From contig NZ_JABASZ010000007.1 in assembly GCF_012979275.1 (NCBI RefSeq), forward strand, positions 1 to 47,857: a stretch of DNA of 47,857 nt. The letters are read 5' to 3'. Numbering within the stretch: position 1 is the stretch's first letter; the number at the start of each line of letters is the position of its first letter. A model generated the notes under the pieces. The model was given only the letters and a program-made list of their open reading frames with translations, ran no database searches and was not told the DNA's origin. Of this stretch, positions 1-8,017 are shown in pieces. Made by a program: the position numbers and the translations under genes. The stretch comes from Pseudopontixanthobacter vadosimaris. GTDB taxonomy: Bacteria; Pseudomonadota; Alphaproteobacteria; Sphingomonadales; Sphingomonadaceae.

Positions 1-2
1 CT

Positions 3-224
3 GCCGGCGTCGAGGCGGTGATCCCGGCTAGGAGCAACCGCCGCAACCCAGCCCCGCACGACCGGGAGAAATACCGCTGGCGCAACCTGGTCGAGCGGCT
101 GTTCAACAAGCTGAAGAACTGGCGCCGGGTCGCCACTCGCTACGACAAAACCAAAGAATCCTACCTTGGCTTCGTCGCCCTCGCTTCAATCAAACTCTGG
201 ATACCCTTTGTCCACGAAACCTAG
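3..224 (+). CDS. IS5-family transposase, C-terminal fragment (cut by window edge)
   Basis: This is the last ~73 residues of a DDE transposase of the IS5 family, probably the IS427-like group. The frame is already open at the window edge, so the GTG at 18 is not a real start. The visible motif is RWRNLVERLFNKLKNWRRVATRYDK, the usual C-terminal segment carrying the catalytic Glu helix (VERLFNKLK); the earlier Asp residues lie outside the window. The stop codon TAG at 222-224 falls exactly where the IS ends and the TA target duplication begins. The matching N-terminal end of an IS of the same family lies at 47799-47857. Family assignment is from motif recognition, so the exact IS name is unknown. 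Confidence 0.85.
   Translation, partial: AGVEAVIPARSNRRNPAPHDREKYRWRNLVERLFNKLKNWRRVATRYDKTKESYLGFVALASIKLWIPFVHET
206..222 (+). repeat. IS5-family right terminal inverted repeat
   Basis: CTTTGTCCACGAAACCT here is the reverse complement, with 16 of 17 matches, of AGGCTTCGTGGACAAAG at 47732-47748. If the IS proper ends at ...AAACC (221), the next two bases TA (222-223) would be the 2-bp target duplication. TA also precedes the left inverted repeat at 47731-47732. A 2-bp TA duplication is what the IS427-like group of IS5 elements makes. The two ends may belong to different copies of the element. Confidence 0.75.
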
Positions 225-415
225 AAGCACCTCTGCTCATGGAGGATTGGAACGGTACTTCTGTTCCAGGTCACGAGGTGTTCACAAGCCCTATGGCAAC
301 AACAACTCAGGATATGCGTCGTGCCAGATGCAAAGGGACGATAATCCGGGAAGCCAGTCAAACCACAGTCCCATACGGCGCGTTCGGCCACGAGAGACGC
401 AAGCCGAGGGCCAAG

Positions 416-790
416 ATGCCTATCCCATCGCATATTGAGGCCGGGAGAATCATCAAGTCAGTGCTGGCGTCGGCGCAAAAACCGTATTCAGTAAACCAAA
501 GAATGGATTCAGTCCGATCTACGCTGGAAGACTGGATGAGCAGTGAAATTCGACGAGACGAGTTGGACGGCCCGGAATTTTTCGATGTTTACTACCACGA
601 TGCTGATGAAACAGGGCCGTATACAGAGGCATCGAAATCATCAGAAGGGCTCATTCGGATTTTGGACGAACTGAAAGCAAAGCTCAGCGTGCATTATCCT
701 GATTGCGCACCATTGAGGCAGCAATTCGGCAAGATCGACACAGCGATAAAGATAATTCGCAGTCATATCGCGAAACGCCAGGACCCCTGA
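416..790 (+). CDS. hypothetical protein, 124 aa
   Basis: I do not recognise this protein. The frame is open from 239, but the ATG at 416 is preferred because GAGGG (406-410) sits five bases upstream; nothing comparable precedes 239. The product starts MPIPSHIEAGRIIKSVLASAQ, is mostly helical in composition and acidic in the middle (ELDGPEFFDVYYHDADETG). It ends in a basic helix and has no signal peptide or membrane segment. Base composition is less GC-rich than the chromosomal genes further right, fitting island cargo. It lies between the IS fragment and the two small regulators, which point the other way. Confidence 0.5.
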   Translation: MPIPSHIEAGRIIKSVLASAQKPYSVNQRMDSVRSTLEDWMSSEIRRDELDGPEFFDVYYHDADETGPYTEASKSSEGLIRILDELKAKLSVHYPDCAPLRQQFGKIDTAIKIIRSHIAKRQDP

Positions 791-833
791 GACGGACGGG
801 CTGCTCTTTGATAGCCAAGAAGCAGCCCGCTTT

Positions 834-1022
834 CTATTGGCGCTGACGCTCAACCAGTCCGTGCAAGCTGGCAGTGGTAATACGCGTTGCTTTGCCAATT
901 TTGACGGTTTCAAGTTCACCATGGGAGATCAGCTCATAGAGCTTTGTGCGCCCGACGCCGATCATGCGGGCAGCATCATTGACCCTTACGCAGATCGGCT
1001 CGACGGATTGCTGGCCGCTCAT
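834..1022 (-). CDS. excisionase-like/AlpA-type helix-turn-helix protein, 62 aa
   Basis: This is a small DNA-binding protein with a winged-helix excisionase-type fold (HTH_17). After a short tail it reads VNDAARMIGVGRTKLYELISHG, a typical helix-turn-helix, then the wing KIGKATRITTASLHGLVER. Such proteins act as recombination directionality factors or regulators of integrase genes in integrative elements. Its ATG overlaps the stop codon of the upstream regulator gene (ATGA at 1019-1022), so the two are probably translationally coupled and co-transcribed leftwards. Whether it works on the integrase at 11649-12860 is inferred from co-residence on the island. Confidence 0.75.
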   Translation of the reverse strand: MSGQQSVEPICVRVNDAARMIGVGRTKLYELISHGELETVKIGKATRITTASLHGLVERQRQ

Positions 1023-1225
1023 TCCGCTGGTTCCTCTTCACGGTAGTGAGCGGGATCGGCGATCCAGCGATTGATGGCTGACTCATGCCAGCCTGCACCG
1101 TGCACGCTGATCTTCACCTGTGACGGAAACGTGCCCTCGGCGATCTTGCGATAAATGGTGGAGCGGGAAAGGCCGGTGCGGTCGAGCACGGTCTTCAAGC
1201 GGATGATGCGTTCTGTATTGGACAT
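1019..1225 (-). CDS. alpA: AlpA-family transcriptional regulator, 68 aa
   Basis: This is an AlpA-type (phage CP4-57 regulator) protein: IIRLKTVLDRTGLSRSTIYRK is the helix-turn-helix. It is followed by IAEGTFPSQVKIS and GWHESAINRWIADPA, the two hallmark segments of the family. AlpA proteins activate or modulate integrase and excision genes of P4-like elements. It is the first gene of a two-gene leftward unit with the excisionase-like gene, overlapping it by 4 bp. The 357-bp space upstream contains a perfect inverted repeat, CTAACCG-CCC-CGGTTAG (1322-1338), a possible operator. The family call is confident; the target is unknown. Confidence 0.82.
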   Translation of the reverse strand: MSNTERIIRLKTVLDRTGLSRSTIYRKIAEGTFPSQVKISVHGAGWHESAINRWIADPAHYREEEPAE

Positions 1226-1582
1226 TGGGCCTTCTCATTTTGACACTGGCAGCCCCTCTACGGAACATAATGAGAACATTTAAGGATAACGCAAGGTGTC
1301 GTCCCGAATTGAAAATCGGTTCTAACCGCCCCGGTTAGTGTGAAAGAGAGGGCTACGGATTTATTGAGACGTTCTTGGACAAGTGTCGGAGAAAGTTCTG
1401 CAAAGTAAGAAAATTTTCCCGTCGAGCAAATATCGTCACCCTGCGCGCGAATTCACGTCGTAAATGGCCAAATTGCGCGCCGAGCCTACCGAGATCTGCG
1501 CGAATCGAATGCGCTCAGCGCCCTGCCTCAGGTTTGCGAAATCGCAAGAACGCCAAGCTTAACTATGCGAATTGGCTAGGTT
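1226..1582. other. intergenic region upstream of the alpA pair
   Basis: No convincing gene lies in these 357 bases; the small open frame from 1375 has no ribosome-binding site and an Arg-rich, non-protein-like composition. The region must hold the promoter for the leftward alpA pair and the downstream end of the restriction-modification gene. The only clear structure is the inverted repeat at 1322-1338. Confidence 0.5.
1322..1338. promoter_or_regulatory. inverted repeat, possible operator
   Basis: CTAACCG, a 3-base CCC spacer and CGGTTAG form a perfect 7+7 inverted repeat about 100 bases upstream of the alpA start codon. Size and position suit a dimeric regulator binding site. It has no T-tract, so a terminator for the gene ending at 1583 is less likely. 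Function is inferred. Confidence 0.35.
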
Positions 1583-4500
1583 TCAAACCGGCAGCTTGCT
1601 CGCGGGGATCAGCGGGCCGTCACAGATGCGTTTGAGAAGGTCTGCCTGTTTCGGCTCCAGTCCGACGAGCAGCGTCAGGACGTTGAGCACGTTGATAAGT
1701 TCGCTGGTGTATTCAGGCAGCCAGTGATCGGGCTGGATATCGCCGAGAGGGGACGGCGGGCGTTTGTCGCCGATTAGGGGGCGTTCGCGGTCCTTGCGAC
1801 GATAGCTGAACCACTGGCGGAGCACCTGCTTGCCGGAAACCTCATAGGCCCAGACTTCCGGTGACACATTGTCAATGAAGCCGGTGCCGACCAGCAGACG
1901 GCGCTTTGCCGCATCATAGTCCAGCGTGTCAGGGAAGCCCTCGGGCGTCGAAGGGATTGCGCCGTCCTTGGGGATGACCGGACCACCCTTCGCCACTCTG
2001 GGAGGCTGAGGCGGGTCTTCGGTGGCGAAGCGTTCACCGAAGGTGTGCAGGCGGACAACTTCGTGTCCCAGCTTGGTGGCTTCCGCGAACAGCGCGGCAT
2101 CTGCGGTCAGAGGGACACGTAGGCCGGGACGGACGAGATCTTCGGCAAAACTGGCGGTGTAGGCCGGATGCGCGAGCAGTGCCGCGACATAGGCAAAGAC
2201 ATCGACCGGATCGACAGGCGCACCGAAAGCCTTGGCCAGCAGCGCGACGACGGCGGGGGATACATTTGACTCGGTCGCGGCGGCGTTTTTCCAGAGGGCG
2301 AAAGCGCGACCACCGCGACCGGCGTAGTGATGAAGGTCGGGAATTACGGCGAGAGCAGTCGCGCCAGGACCGTTGCTAGGAGCGCGGTCCATTGGTGCCG
2401 TGAGATAGACTTGCTTACTGCTGTAGTTGTCCCAGAGGCCGGGATTGGGGCGATTGATGAGTCGCTTGTCGGGGATGATCCATTGGCGGTCAAACGAACG
2501 GAAGCCGTATTGGGTCGGTTGAACCAGCTTTAGGGCAGCAGTCGCGTTGACCTTAAAAGCGGGATCATCACTGTCACGATGCGCAAGGCCGAATTCAATC
2601 GAGGCCAACTTCTCGTGATGGCCGGTGAGACCTTTATTTTCGGGTTTTGAGATAGTCCGGTCGCCACCTTGATGCGGCTGAAACCACTCTTCGCGCTTTG
2701 CCGCTTTCGGCTCGTCGATCAGCCGTTTCCAACGTTGCTTGAGCGACACTTGATCCGGCGCAATGATCCAAGTGCGCCCAGGCATTACACCCGAACCGCA
2801 ATCGCCAATCACGGCGTCAAGCGGGGCAAAGGCGCCCCAACCTTCGCGCAGTTCGGGGAGAAATGGCGCACGCGGATCAGACGGGCAATCGCTCCATCCC
2901 TTGCCACCAAGCGTGACTGTTTTCAGCTCAGCGAATTTCTCATCACGCCGCCCTTTTGCCAGCGCACGGTAGCGCACCCTTGCAGCACCTTCGCCCGGTG
3001 TGCGTGAACGGCTGGCGAGCACAATGCAGACCGGGTGCTGCACGCCTTGGAATATGCGTGTCGCCACTTCTGGCTGATGCCCTTCAGGCGAACAATCGAT
3101 CACCCAGATATCGTCGCACTGGCTGCGCAGATCGGCCCGCATCTTCTGGAAACCTTGGCCGTTGAGGAAGCCAGAAACAGTGATGTAGCAGACCATACCG
3201 GCGAGCTTTTCTTCGACCGGCGGCTGCTTGTCGCGCCCTCCCGCGCCTTGCTCGAAAACCTTCCACGCTGCCCAACGCCAAAAGTAGATGTAGAGGTTGC
3301 GCAGGTGCTTTGCATGCGTTCCGATCTTCCACGCCTTGGGCGGCTGCCAGTCGTTCAGCGGCGCACTCTTGTTCTTGTTTCCGCTCTCGATCCACGCACC
3401 CTTACCCTTGGCCTTTTCCTTGTAAGGCGGGTTGCCGATCACGACGGTAATCGGCTCGCTGCGCTTGACCTTGTTGGCCTCGGTCCGCGACTTGGAAATC
3501 TCGCGGTAGATACCCTGTCCGCTCTCGATATCGGCGTAGGGATCGCCCAGCGTATCGGTGACAAACAGGCGCGGCGTTGCGTCCGCACCTATTTCCAGCA
3601 TCTCAGCCAGAAGTCGCAACTGCGCGACCGCAAACGCGCCGAACTGCAGTTCGAAGCCGATCAGCCGCCCGGCCACATCTTCCATCATAGGCGCTACCGC
3701 GCCGGGACCTCCGTGGTTCGCCTCGATGGTCGTTTTGATCCGCTCTATCGTGCCTAGAAGGAATGTGCCCGATCCAGTAGCGGGATCGACGATATGCACG
3801 TCGTTGCCAGCCAGCCCATCGGCAATGCCGAAGCGCGGGCTTTTCAATGCCTCGTCGCACAGCCGCACCATCGTGCGCACCACCTCGGGCGGGGTGTAAT
3901 AGCTGCCCGTCAGCTTGCGCAGCTTGTTGTCGTAGACCTCGAGGAAGTTCTCATAGAAATAGAGCCAAGCCTCGGGATCGCCTTTCGACACCTTGGCCCA
4001 CGAAACCTCGTCCAGCACACGGGTCAGCGTATCGAGCGCAGGGCCAAGGTTGAGGTCCTGTTCGGTCAGCAGCCGCAGCGCGGTGCCGATCAGCGTATTG
4101 GCCTTGCCCAGTTCCTTGGCGACATGATCCAGCCCGCCTGCCAGTGACATGTCCTTAGACTTAGCCATGAGCAGCCCGAAGGTGACCGCCTGGGCATATC
4201 CATCGGCGAACTTGTCATCATCCGCATCGGGAAAAAGCAGCGCTTTCCAGTCGTCCTTGAGGTCCGTCAGCTTGGTGTTCTTCTCAGACGCATTGAGCTG
4301 TTCGAGCACTTCGTCGCGCAGGAACCGGCACAGCCTCGCCGACACGCGGGCCAGCTCGTTGGCGCCCTTCGGAGCGATCGGTTTCCACGTCAGGAAATCG
4401 TTCAGCAGCGGCAGGAAGGTTTGCGGCGCGGTGAGCTTCGCGCCCGCATGTTCGACCCCGCCATCGAGGTGGACAATCTGACCAACCAGCGCACCATCAC

Positions 4501-4912
4501 GCCACAGCGAGAAACTGTCGCCATCAGTATAGAGCAGATTGGGCAGCGCCTTCAGCTTGTCCCACTGTTCCTTGTCATGGCCTGCCTTCCATTTGCGCGG
4601 ATCGGCACCCTTGCCCGGAGCCTTCACTTCGATGAAGCCGACCAGGGCATTGTTGACCTTGACCGCGTAGTCAGGCCGGGTGCGCATCTCGGCGAGCGAA
4701 GTTTCCCCCGTCATCACGAGATTTTTCACGACAGGATGAAGGATCGCCGCAACTTCTGCGAGCAGCGTTTCGAGCGGCGCGCGCAGCTGGTCTTCCGGCT
4801 GGCCGTCACCGCCAGCCAGCTTCGCCTTGGCCGATGCGCCAAAATCTCCCACAGCCTTTTCGATGGTGCTGGCTTGCGTCACCCGGTACCTCCCGTTCAT
4901 ATCATCTGGCAC
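1583..4912 (-). CDS. single-chain restriction-modification enzyme (type IIG/ISP-like), 1109 aa
   Basis: This protein fuses an endonuclease, an N6-adenine DNA methylase and a specificity region. Residues ~40-150 hold a PD-(D/E)XK-like nuclease: RPDYAVKV with D81, then FIEVKAPGKG with E95 and K97. The methylase follows: YYTPPEVVRTMVRLC (~337-351), the AdoMet motif DPATGSGTFL (375-384) and the catalytic NPPY (493-496). The C-terminal half resembles the type ISP specificity domain (FRSFDRQWIIPDKRL and following). No SF2 helicase motifs are present, so it is not a full ISP enzyme; a type IIG-like protein that protects the host and cuts unmodified DNA is most likely. It stands alone, divergent from the small gene at 4950, on a mobile island. 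Confidence 0.85.
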   Translation of the reverse strand: MPDDMNGRYRVTQASTIEKAVGDFGASAKAKLAGGDGQPEDQLRAPLETLLAEVAAILHPVVKNLVMTGETSLAEMRTRPDYAVKVNNALVGFIEVKAPGKGADPRKWKAGHDKEQWDKLKALPNLLYTDGDSFSLWRDGALVGQIVHLDGGVEHAGAKLTAPQTFLPLLNDFLTWKPIAPKGANELARVSARLCRFLRDEVLEQLNASEKNTKLTDLKDDWKALLFPDADDDKFADGYAQAVTFGLLMAKSKDMSLAGGLDHVAKELGKANTLIGTALRLLTEQDLNLGPALDTLTRVLDEVSWAKVSKGDPEAWLYFYENFLEVYDNKLRKLTGSYYTPPEVVRTMVRLCDEALKSPRFGIADGLAGNDVHIVDPATGSGTFLLGTIERIKTTIEANHGGPGAVAPMMEDVAGRLIGFELQFGAFAVAQLRLLAEMLEIGADATPRLFVTDTLGDPYADIESGQGIYREISKSRTEANKVKRSEPITVVIGNPPYKEKAKGKGAWIESGNKNKSAPLNDWQPPKAWKIGTHAKHLRNLYIYFWRWAAWKVFEQGAGGRDKQPPVEEKLAGMVCYITVSGFLNGQGFQKMRADLRSQCDDIWVIDCSPEGHQPEVATRIFQGVQHPVCIVLASRSRTPGEGAARVRYRALAKGRRDEKFAELKTVTLGGKGWSDCPSDPRAPFLPELREGWGAFAPLDAVIGDCGSGVMPGRTWIIAPDQVSLKQRWKRLIDEPKAAKREEWFQPHQGGDRTISKPENKGLTGHHEKLASIEFGLAHRDSDDPAFKVNATAALKLVQPTQYGFRSFDRQWIIPDKRLINRPNPGLWDNYSSKQVYLTAPMDRAPSNGPGATALAVIPDLHHYAGRGGRAFALWKNAAATESNVSPAVVALLAKAFGAPVDPVDVFAYVAALLAHPAYTASFAEDLVRPGLRVPLTADAALFAEATKLGHEVVRLHTFGERFATEDPPQPPRVAKGGPVIPKDGAIPSTPEGFPDTLDYDAAKRRLLVGTGFIDNVSPEVWAYEVSGKQVLRQWFSYRRKDRERPLIGDKRPPSPLGDIQPDHWLPEYTSELINVLNVLTLLVGLEPKQADLLKRICDGPLIPASKLPV

Positions 4913-4949
4913 AGGGCGCGCGATGCCCGCAACGGCTTTGGATAAGTAA

Positions 4950-5249
4950 ATGGCGGAAGACTCTGGCGATCTGTTCGGTGGCGCGGCCCAATTGGGCCTC
5001 GACCTCGGCGATTCCGCGCCCGCACCATCTTATGAGCCGGATCGTGACGAAGTACGCCGCGAATTGCAGGAAGTATTGGCCGAGGCCCGAAGCGCTCAGG
5101 AAGAATGCCCGTGGGATGAGCGGACCTTCAAGTATCACAAGGTAGTTTTCCCGCAGATGGCGAACTGGTTGCCCGAGGATGAGCGGGACCAGTTGCGATT
5201 CGAATTTGCCCAGGAAGTCGAGCGTATCGAGTTGCTGCTGGCAGCCTGA
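4950..5249 (+). CDS. hypothetical protein, 99 aa
   Basis: I do not recognise this acidic, mainly helical protein. It starts MAEDSGDLFGGAAQLGLDLG and has a charged helix, EVRRELQEVLAEARSAQEE. The C-terminal half carries aromatic and acidic positions (TFKYHKVVFPQMANWLPEDERDQ). It has no signal peptide or membrane segment. It is divergent from the restriction-modification gene, whose start is 37 bases away, and its stop abuts the stop of the convergent traD-like gene at 5250 with no spacer. Its placement suggests an accessory protein of the mobilisation or restriction module, but nothing in the sequence identifies it. Confidence 0.65.
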   Translation: MAEDSGDLFGGAAQLGLDLGDSAPAPSYEPDRDEVRRELQEVLAEARSAQEECPWDERTFKYHKVVFPQMANWLPEDERDQLRFEFAQEVERIELLLAA

Positions 5250-5489
5250 TCACCGGCTGCTTTCAGCTTCCTGCTCCGCCTCAAACGCGCGCTTCCCTTT
5301 CCGCCGGAACAGCACCAGCGCTTGCTCGCCATCCGGCCAGCACAGCTTGGCGGCGACGGTGAGGAATGCACCGTAAAGCGCCGCGCGATCATCGTCCATC
5401 AGCTCAACAAGATCGGCCTTCACAACCAAGCCGCCAAGCTCGATCAGTTGCCGGGTTCGTTCGCGTCGCTTGACCTGCCATTCGCGCAT
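5250..5489 (-). CDS. traD: TraD-like conjugal transfer protein, 79 aa
   Basis: This is a small, basic protein of the TraD type found next to MobQ/Ti-type relaxase genes; the key segment is RTRQLIELGGLVVKADLVEL followed by DDDRAALYGAFLTVAAKL. The frame runs back to 5609, but that would overlap traC in a non-homologous extension. The ATG at 5489 (MREWQVKRRERTRQL) is therefore chosen; it lies 22 bases after the traC stop. TraD is thought to be a relaxosome accessory that helps the relaxase at oriT. It follows traC in the same leftward operon. The split of the names TraC and TraD between this gene and its neighbour is by resemblance and could be swapped in some databases. Confidence 0.65.
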   Translation of the reverse strand: MREWQVKRRERTRQLIELGGLVVKADLVELMDDDRAALYGAFLTVAAKLCWPDGEQALVLFRRKGKRAFEAEQEAESSR

Positions 5490-5511
5490 GTCGGTTCGTG
5501 CCTTTGCCGCT

Positions 5512-5733
5512 TCAAGCCGATGCCGCGCCGCGCTTGCGCCAGCCCTCCCCGGTCGCTTTGTCGGTGTTGGCCACAGCTTCGAGCAGCGCGCCCGCCAGCA
5601 CATCGGCATCGAGCGCGTCGGCCCCGGTTGCCGTGACCAGCGTACCGAGCTCGCGCACGCGGCGTTCCTTTAATTGCCTCGCCTTGTCGGCAACAGCCTT
5701 CAACTCCGAATCAAAATCGCGGGGTTTGCGCAT
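5512..5733 (-). CDS. traC: TraC-like conjugal transfer protein, 73 aa
   Basis: This short protein matches the pattern of mobilisation proteins beside Ti-type traA. A charged coiled-coil N-terminus (SELKAVADKARQLKERRVR) leads into a hydrophobic segment, ELGTLVTATGADALDADVLAGALLEAV. Such proteins assist relaxosome assembly at oriT. The ATG at 5733 has GGAG seven bases upstream; that Shine-Dalgarno lies in the 3' arm of a CTCCATC/GATGGAG inverted repeat (5741-5762), so translation may be controlled by a hairpin. The gene is divergent from the relaxase, with the oriT-like site between them, as in Ti plasmids. Confidence 0.68.
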   Translation of the reverse strand: MRKPRDFDSELKAVADKARQLKERRVRELGTLVTATGADALDADVLAGALLEAVANTDKATGEGWRKRGAASA

Positions 5734-5740
5734 ATGTTAT

Positions 5741-5762
5741 CTCCATCGTTGGTGTGATGGAG
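5741..5762. promoter_or_regulatory. inverted repeat overlapping the traC ribosome-binding site
   Basis: CTCCATC (5741-5747) and GATGGAG (5756-5762) are perfect inverted arms separated by eight bases. Read on the minus strand, the 3' arm ends in GGAG, the Shine-Dalgarno of traC. It could be a repressor operator or an RNA hairpin that hides the ribosome-binding site. The structure is seen directly; the function is inferred. Confidence 0.4.
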
Positions 5763-5848
5763 CCATGATAATCGGTGAGCTCTCCCAATGCAGTAAGGTC
5801 GCCGGGACAGTGTGAAACAGCCTAGTCCCGATCAGGATTTTATCATGA

Positions 5849-5881
5849 GAGGGCGCGCTTATACGTCGTGCCGACGCAGGC
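5849..5881 (+). other. oriT: probable origin of transfer (oriT), MobQ/Ti type
   Basis: Between divergent traC and the relaxase gene lies GAGGGCGCGCTTATACG, followed by a hairpin CGTCG-TGC-CGACG (5864-5876). The GGGCGC-N-(A/C)TTA core resembles the nick regions of RSF1010 and of Ti/Agrobacterium plasmid oriTs as I recall them. The Ti version likewise continues into TATACGTCG and a hairpin. Position between traCD and traA is also that of Ti plasmids. The exact nick site cannot be fixed from the sequence alone. Confidence 0.65.
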
Positions 5882-5906
5882 TTTGGGGTGTAACTGGATT
5901 GCCGAC

Positions 5907-8007
5907 ATGGCAATCTTTCACTTCAGCGCAAAGGTCATCGGAAGGTCGAGCGGACGCAGTGCCGTTGCGGCAGCGGCCTATCGTGCTGGCGAGCGATTGC
6001 ACGATGAGCGGATCGACAGGACCCATGATTTCACCAACAAGGCAGGCGTTCTTCACTCCGAGATAATGCTGCCAAAGGGCGCGCCCGAAGCTTTCACCGA
6101 CCGGGCCACATTGTGGAATGCGGTCGAGGCCGCCGAGAAGCGCAAGGATGCCCAACTCGCCCGCGAAGTCGAGTTCGCTTTGCCCCGCGAGCTTTCGAAG
6201 AAAGACAATGTCAAGCTGGCGCGTGAGTTCGTGAAGGCCGAGTTCGTCGAGAAAGGCATGATCGCCGATCTCAATGTCCATTGGGATATTGCCGAAGATG
6301 GCAAGGCCAAGCCGCACGCGCATGTCATGTTGACGATGCGCGAGGTGACGAAGGACGGCTTTGGCGCGAAGGTCCGCGACTGGAACAAGACCGCGCTGAT
6401 CGAGCGGTTGCGCGAGCGTTGGGCCAATCACGTCAACCGCGCATTGGCGGAACGCGACATCGACGCGCGGATCGATCATCGCAGCCTGCAAGCGCAGGGG
6501 ATTGCGCTGGAACCGCAGGACAAGATCGGCCCCGCCGCCTCACGCATTGGCGGACGCGGGCTGGAAGCCGAGCGGATCGAAGAGCACCGCGCCATTGCTC
6601 AGCGCAACGGCGAGCGGATCATCGCCAATCCGCCAGCAGGATGCGACCAGGCAGCTTGCAACAGGCCGCACCGGTGAAGCTATTCGCAGCTACGAGGAAC
6701 GCGGCATGGTCCATGCCGCCGACACCCGCGAAGCTGCGCGCACGGCCCTGATCGAGCGTTGGGATCGGGAGCGTCAGGCCAGCCCAGACGACAGCCGGAT
6801 CATCCTCACCCACACCAATGACGAGGTGCGCGAGCTGAACCAGATGGCGCGCGGAAAGATGCGCGAGGCTGGCGCGCTAGGGACCGATGCCACGATCAAG
6901 GCGGCACGCGGCGAGCGGCAATTTGCATCGGGCGACCGCATCATTTTCCTGCGCAACGAGCGCGGGCTTGGGGTGAAGAACGGCACGCTGGGCACAGTCG
7001 CAATGGCCAGCGCGCAACGCATGGCCGTCCGCACCGGTGATGGCCGCGAAGTTGCCTTCGACACCAAGGATTATGCCCATATCGATCATGGCTACGCAGC
7101 CACGATCCACAAGGCTCAGGGCATGACCGTGGACCGCGCCCATGTGTTCGCTACGCCGGGTATGGACAGCCATTCCGCCTACGTCGCCATATCGCGCCAC
7201 CGCGAGGGGCTGGCGCTGCATTATGGCCGCGATGATTTTGGCAATCAGTCGAAGCTGGTTCGCACGCTGGGTCGTGAGCGGGGCAAGGATATGGCGGGCG
7301 ACTACAAGCCCGAGCAGGCCTTCGCCGAACTGCGCGGGATCAGCTTCCTCGAGCGGATTATTGAGATGGTTCGGCATGTGCCGGAGAAGGCCAAGTCCAT
7401 CTTCGGAAACTTCCGCCCGCACGCACGCCATCTTGAGCCAATCCCGGCGCACACAAACACCCAGAACGACCAGCGCCGCGCGGTAGAACGATACGCCCGT
7501 GCGCTTGGCGATATTGGCACGATGCAGGCCCAGGGTTTGCCCATTCTCCCACACCAGAAGGAAGCGCTGGAGAAGGCTGGAAAGGCCGTCGACGTGATCC
7601 GGCCCTATGCTGCCACCGATCTCGCCAAGGCGCTAGAGCGGCGTCCTGAACTAGTTGCAGAGGCCGCAGGCGGGCGCAGCCAGGAAGCCATGCGCGCCAT
7701 GCAGCACGAAGCCGCAGTGCGCACCGATCCGGCGCTGCGAACCGAGCGCTTTGTCAGCGACTGGCAGGGACTTAGCACAGCACGCAAGCAGCTTGAGCAG
7801 CAAGGTGACCGCGCAGGCGCAGCCCGCGTGTCCGCGAAGCAGAATGAAATGGCGAAGTGGCTTGAACGCGATCCGCAGGTCGAAAGCTTGCTGCGCGGCA
7901 AGACCCGCGAACTTGGCATCGATCCCAAGCCCGAACGCAGCATCGCAAACGAACTCACCGCAACCGTTGCCGGCGAGCGCACCCGCGCCTTCCACATGGG
8001 CATTTAG
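5907..8007 (+). pseudogene. traA: traA relaxase/helicase with internal deletion and frameshift
   Basis: The 5' part encodes an apparently intact MobA/MobL-type relaxase domain starting MAIFHFSAKVIGRSSGRSAV. It retains the N-terminal Tyr (Y25) and the metal-binding HAH (H137, H139). At about 6628-6640 the reading changes frame in mid-motif: the relaxase side ends ...NGERIIANP and the next frame continues RQQDATRQLATGRTGEAI. That second frame is the late part of the TraA helicase, with GYAATIHKAQGMTVD (~7090-7135) and YVAISRHREG. The Walker A and B core normally between them, an estimated 250-300 residues, is gone. The relaxase frame stops at 6677, giving a 256-residue product that could still nick oriT. 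The downstream 1.4 kb is open but lacks a proper start. Confidence 0.8.
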
Positions 8008-8017
8008 GAGAAACGAC

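Noticed and set aside
5490-5609. Longer TraD-like protein from 5609
   Set aside because: The extra residues overlap traC in another frame and are Trp/Pro/Arg-rich with no family resemblance.
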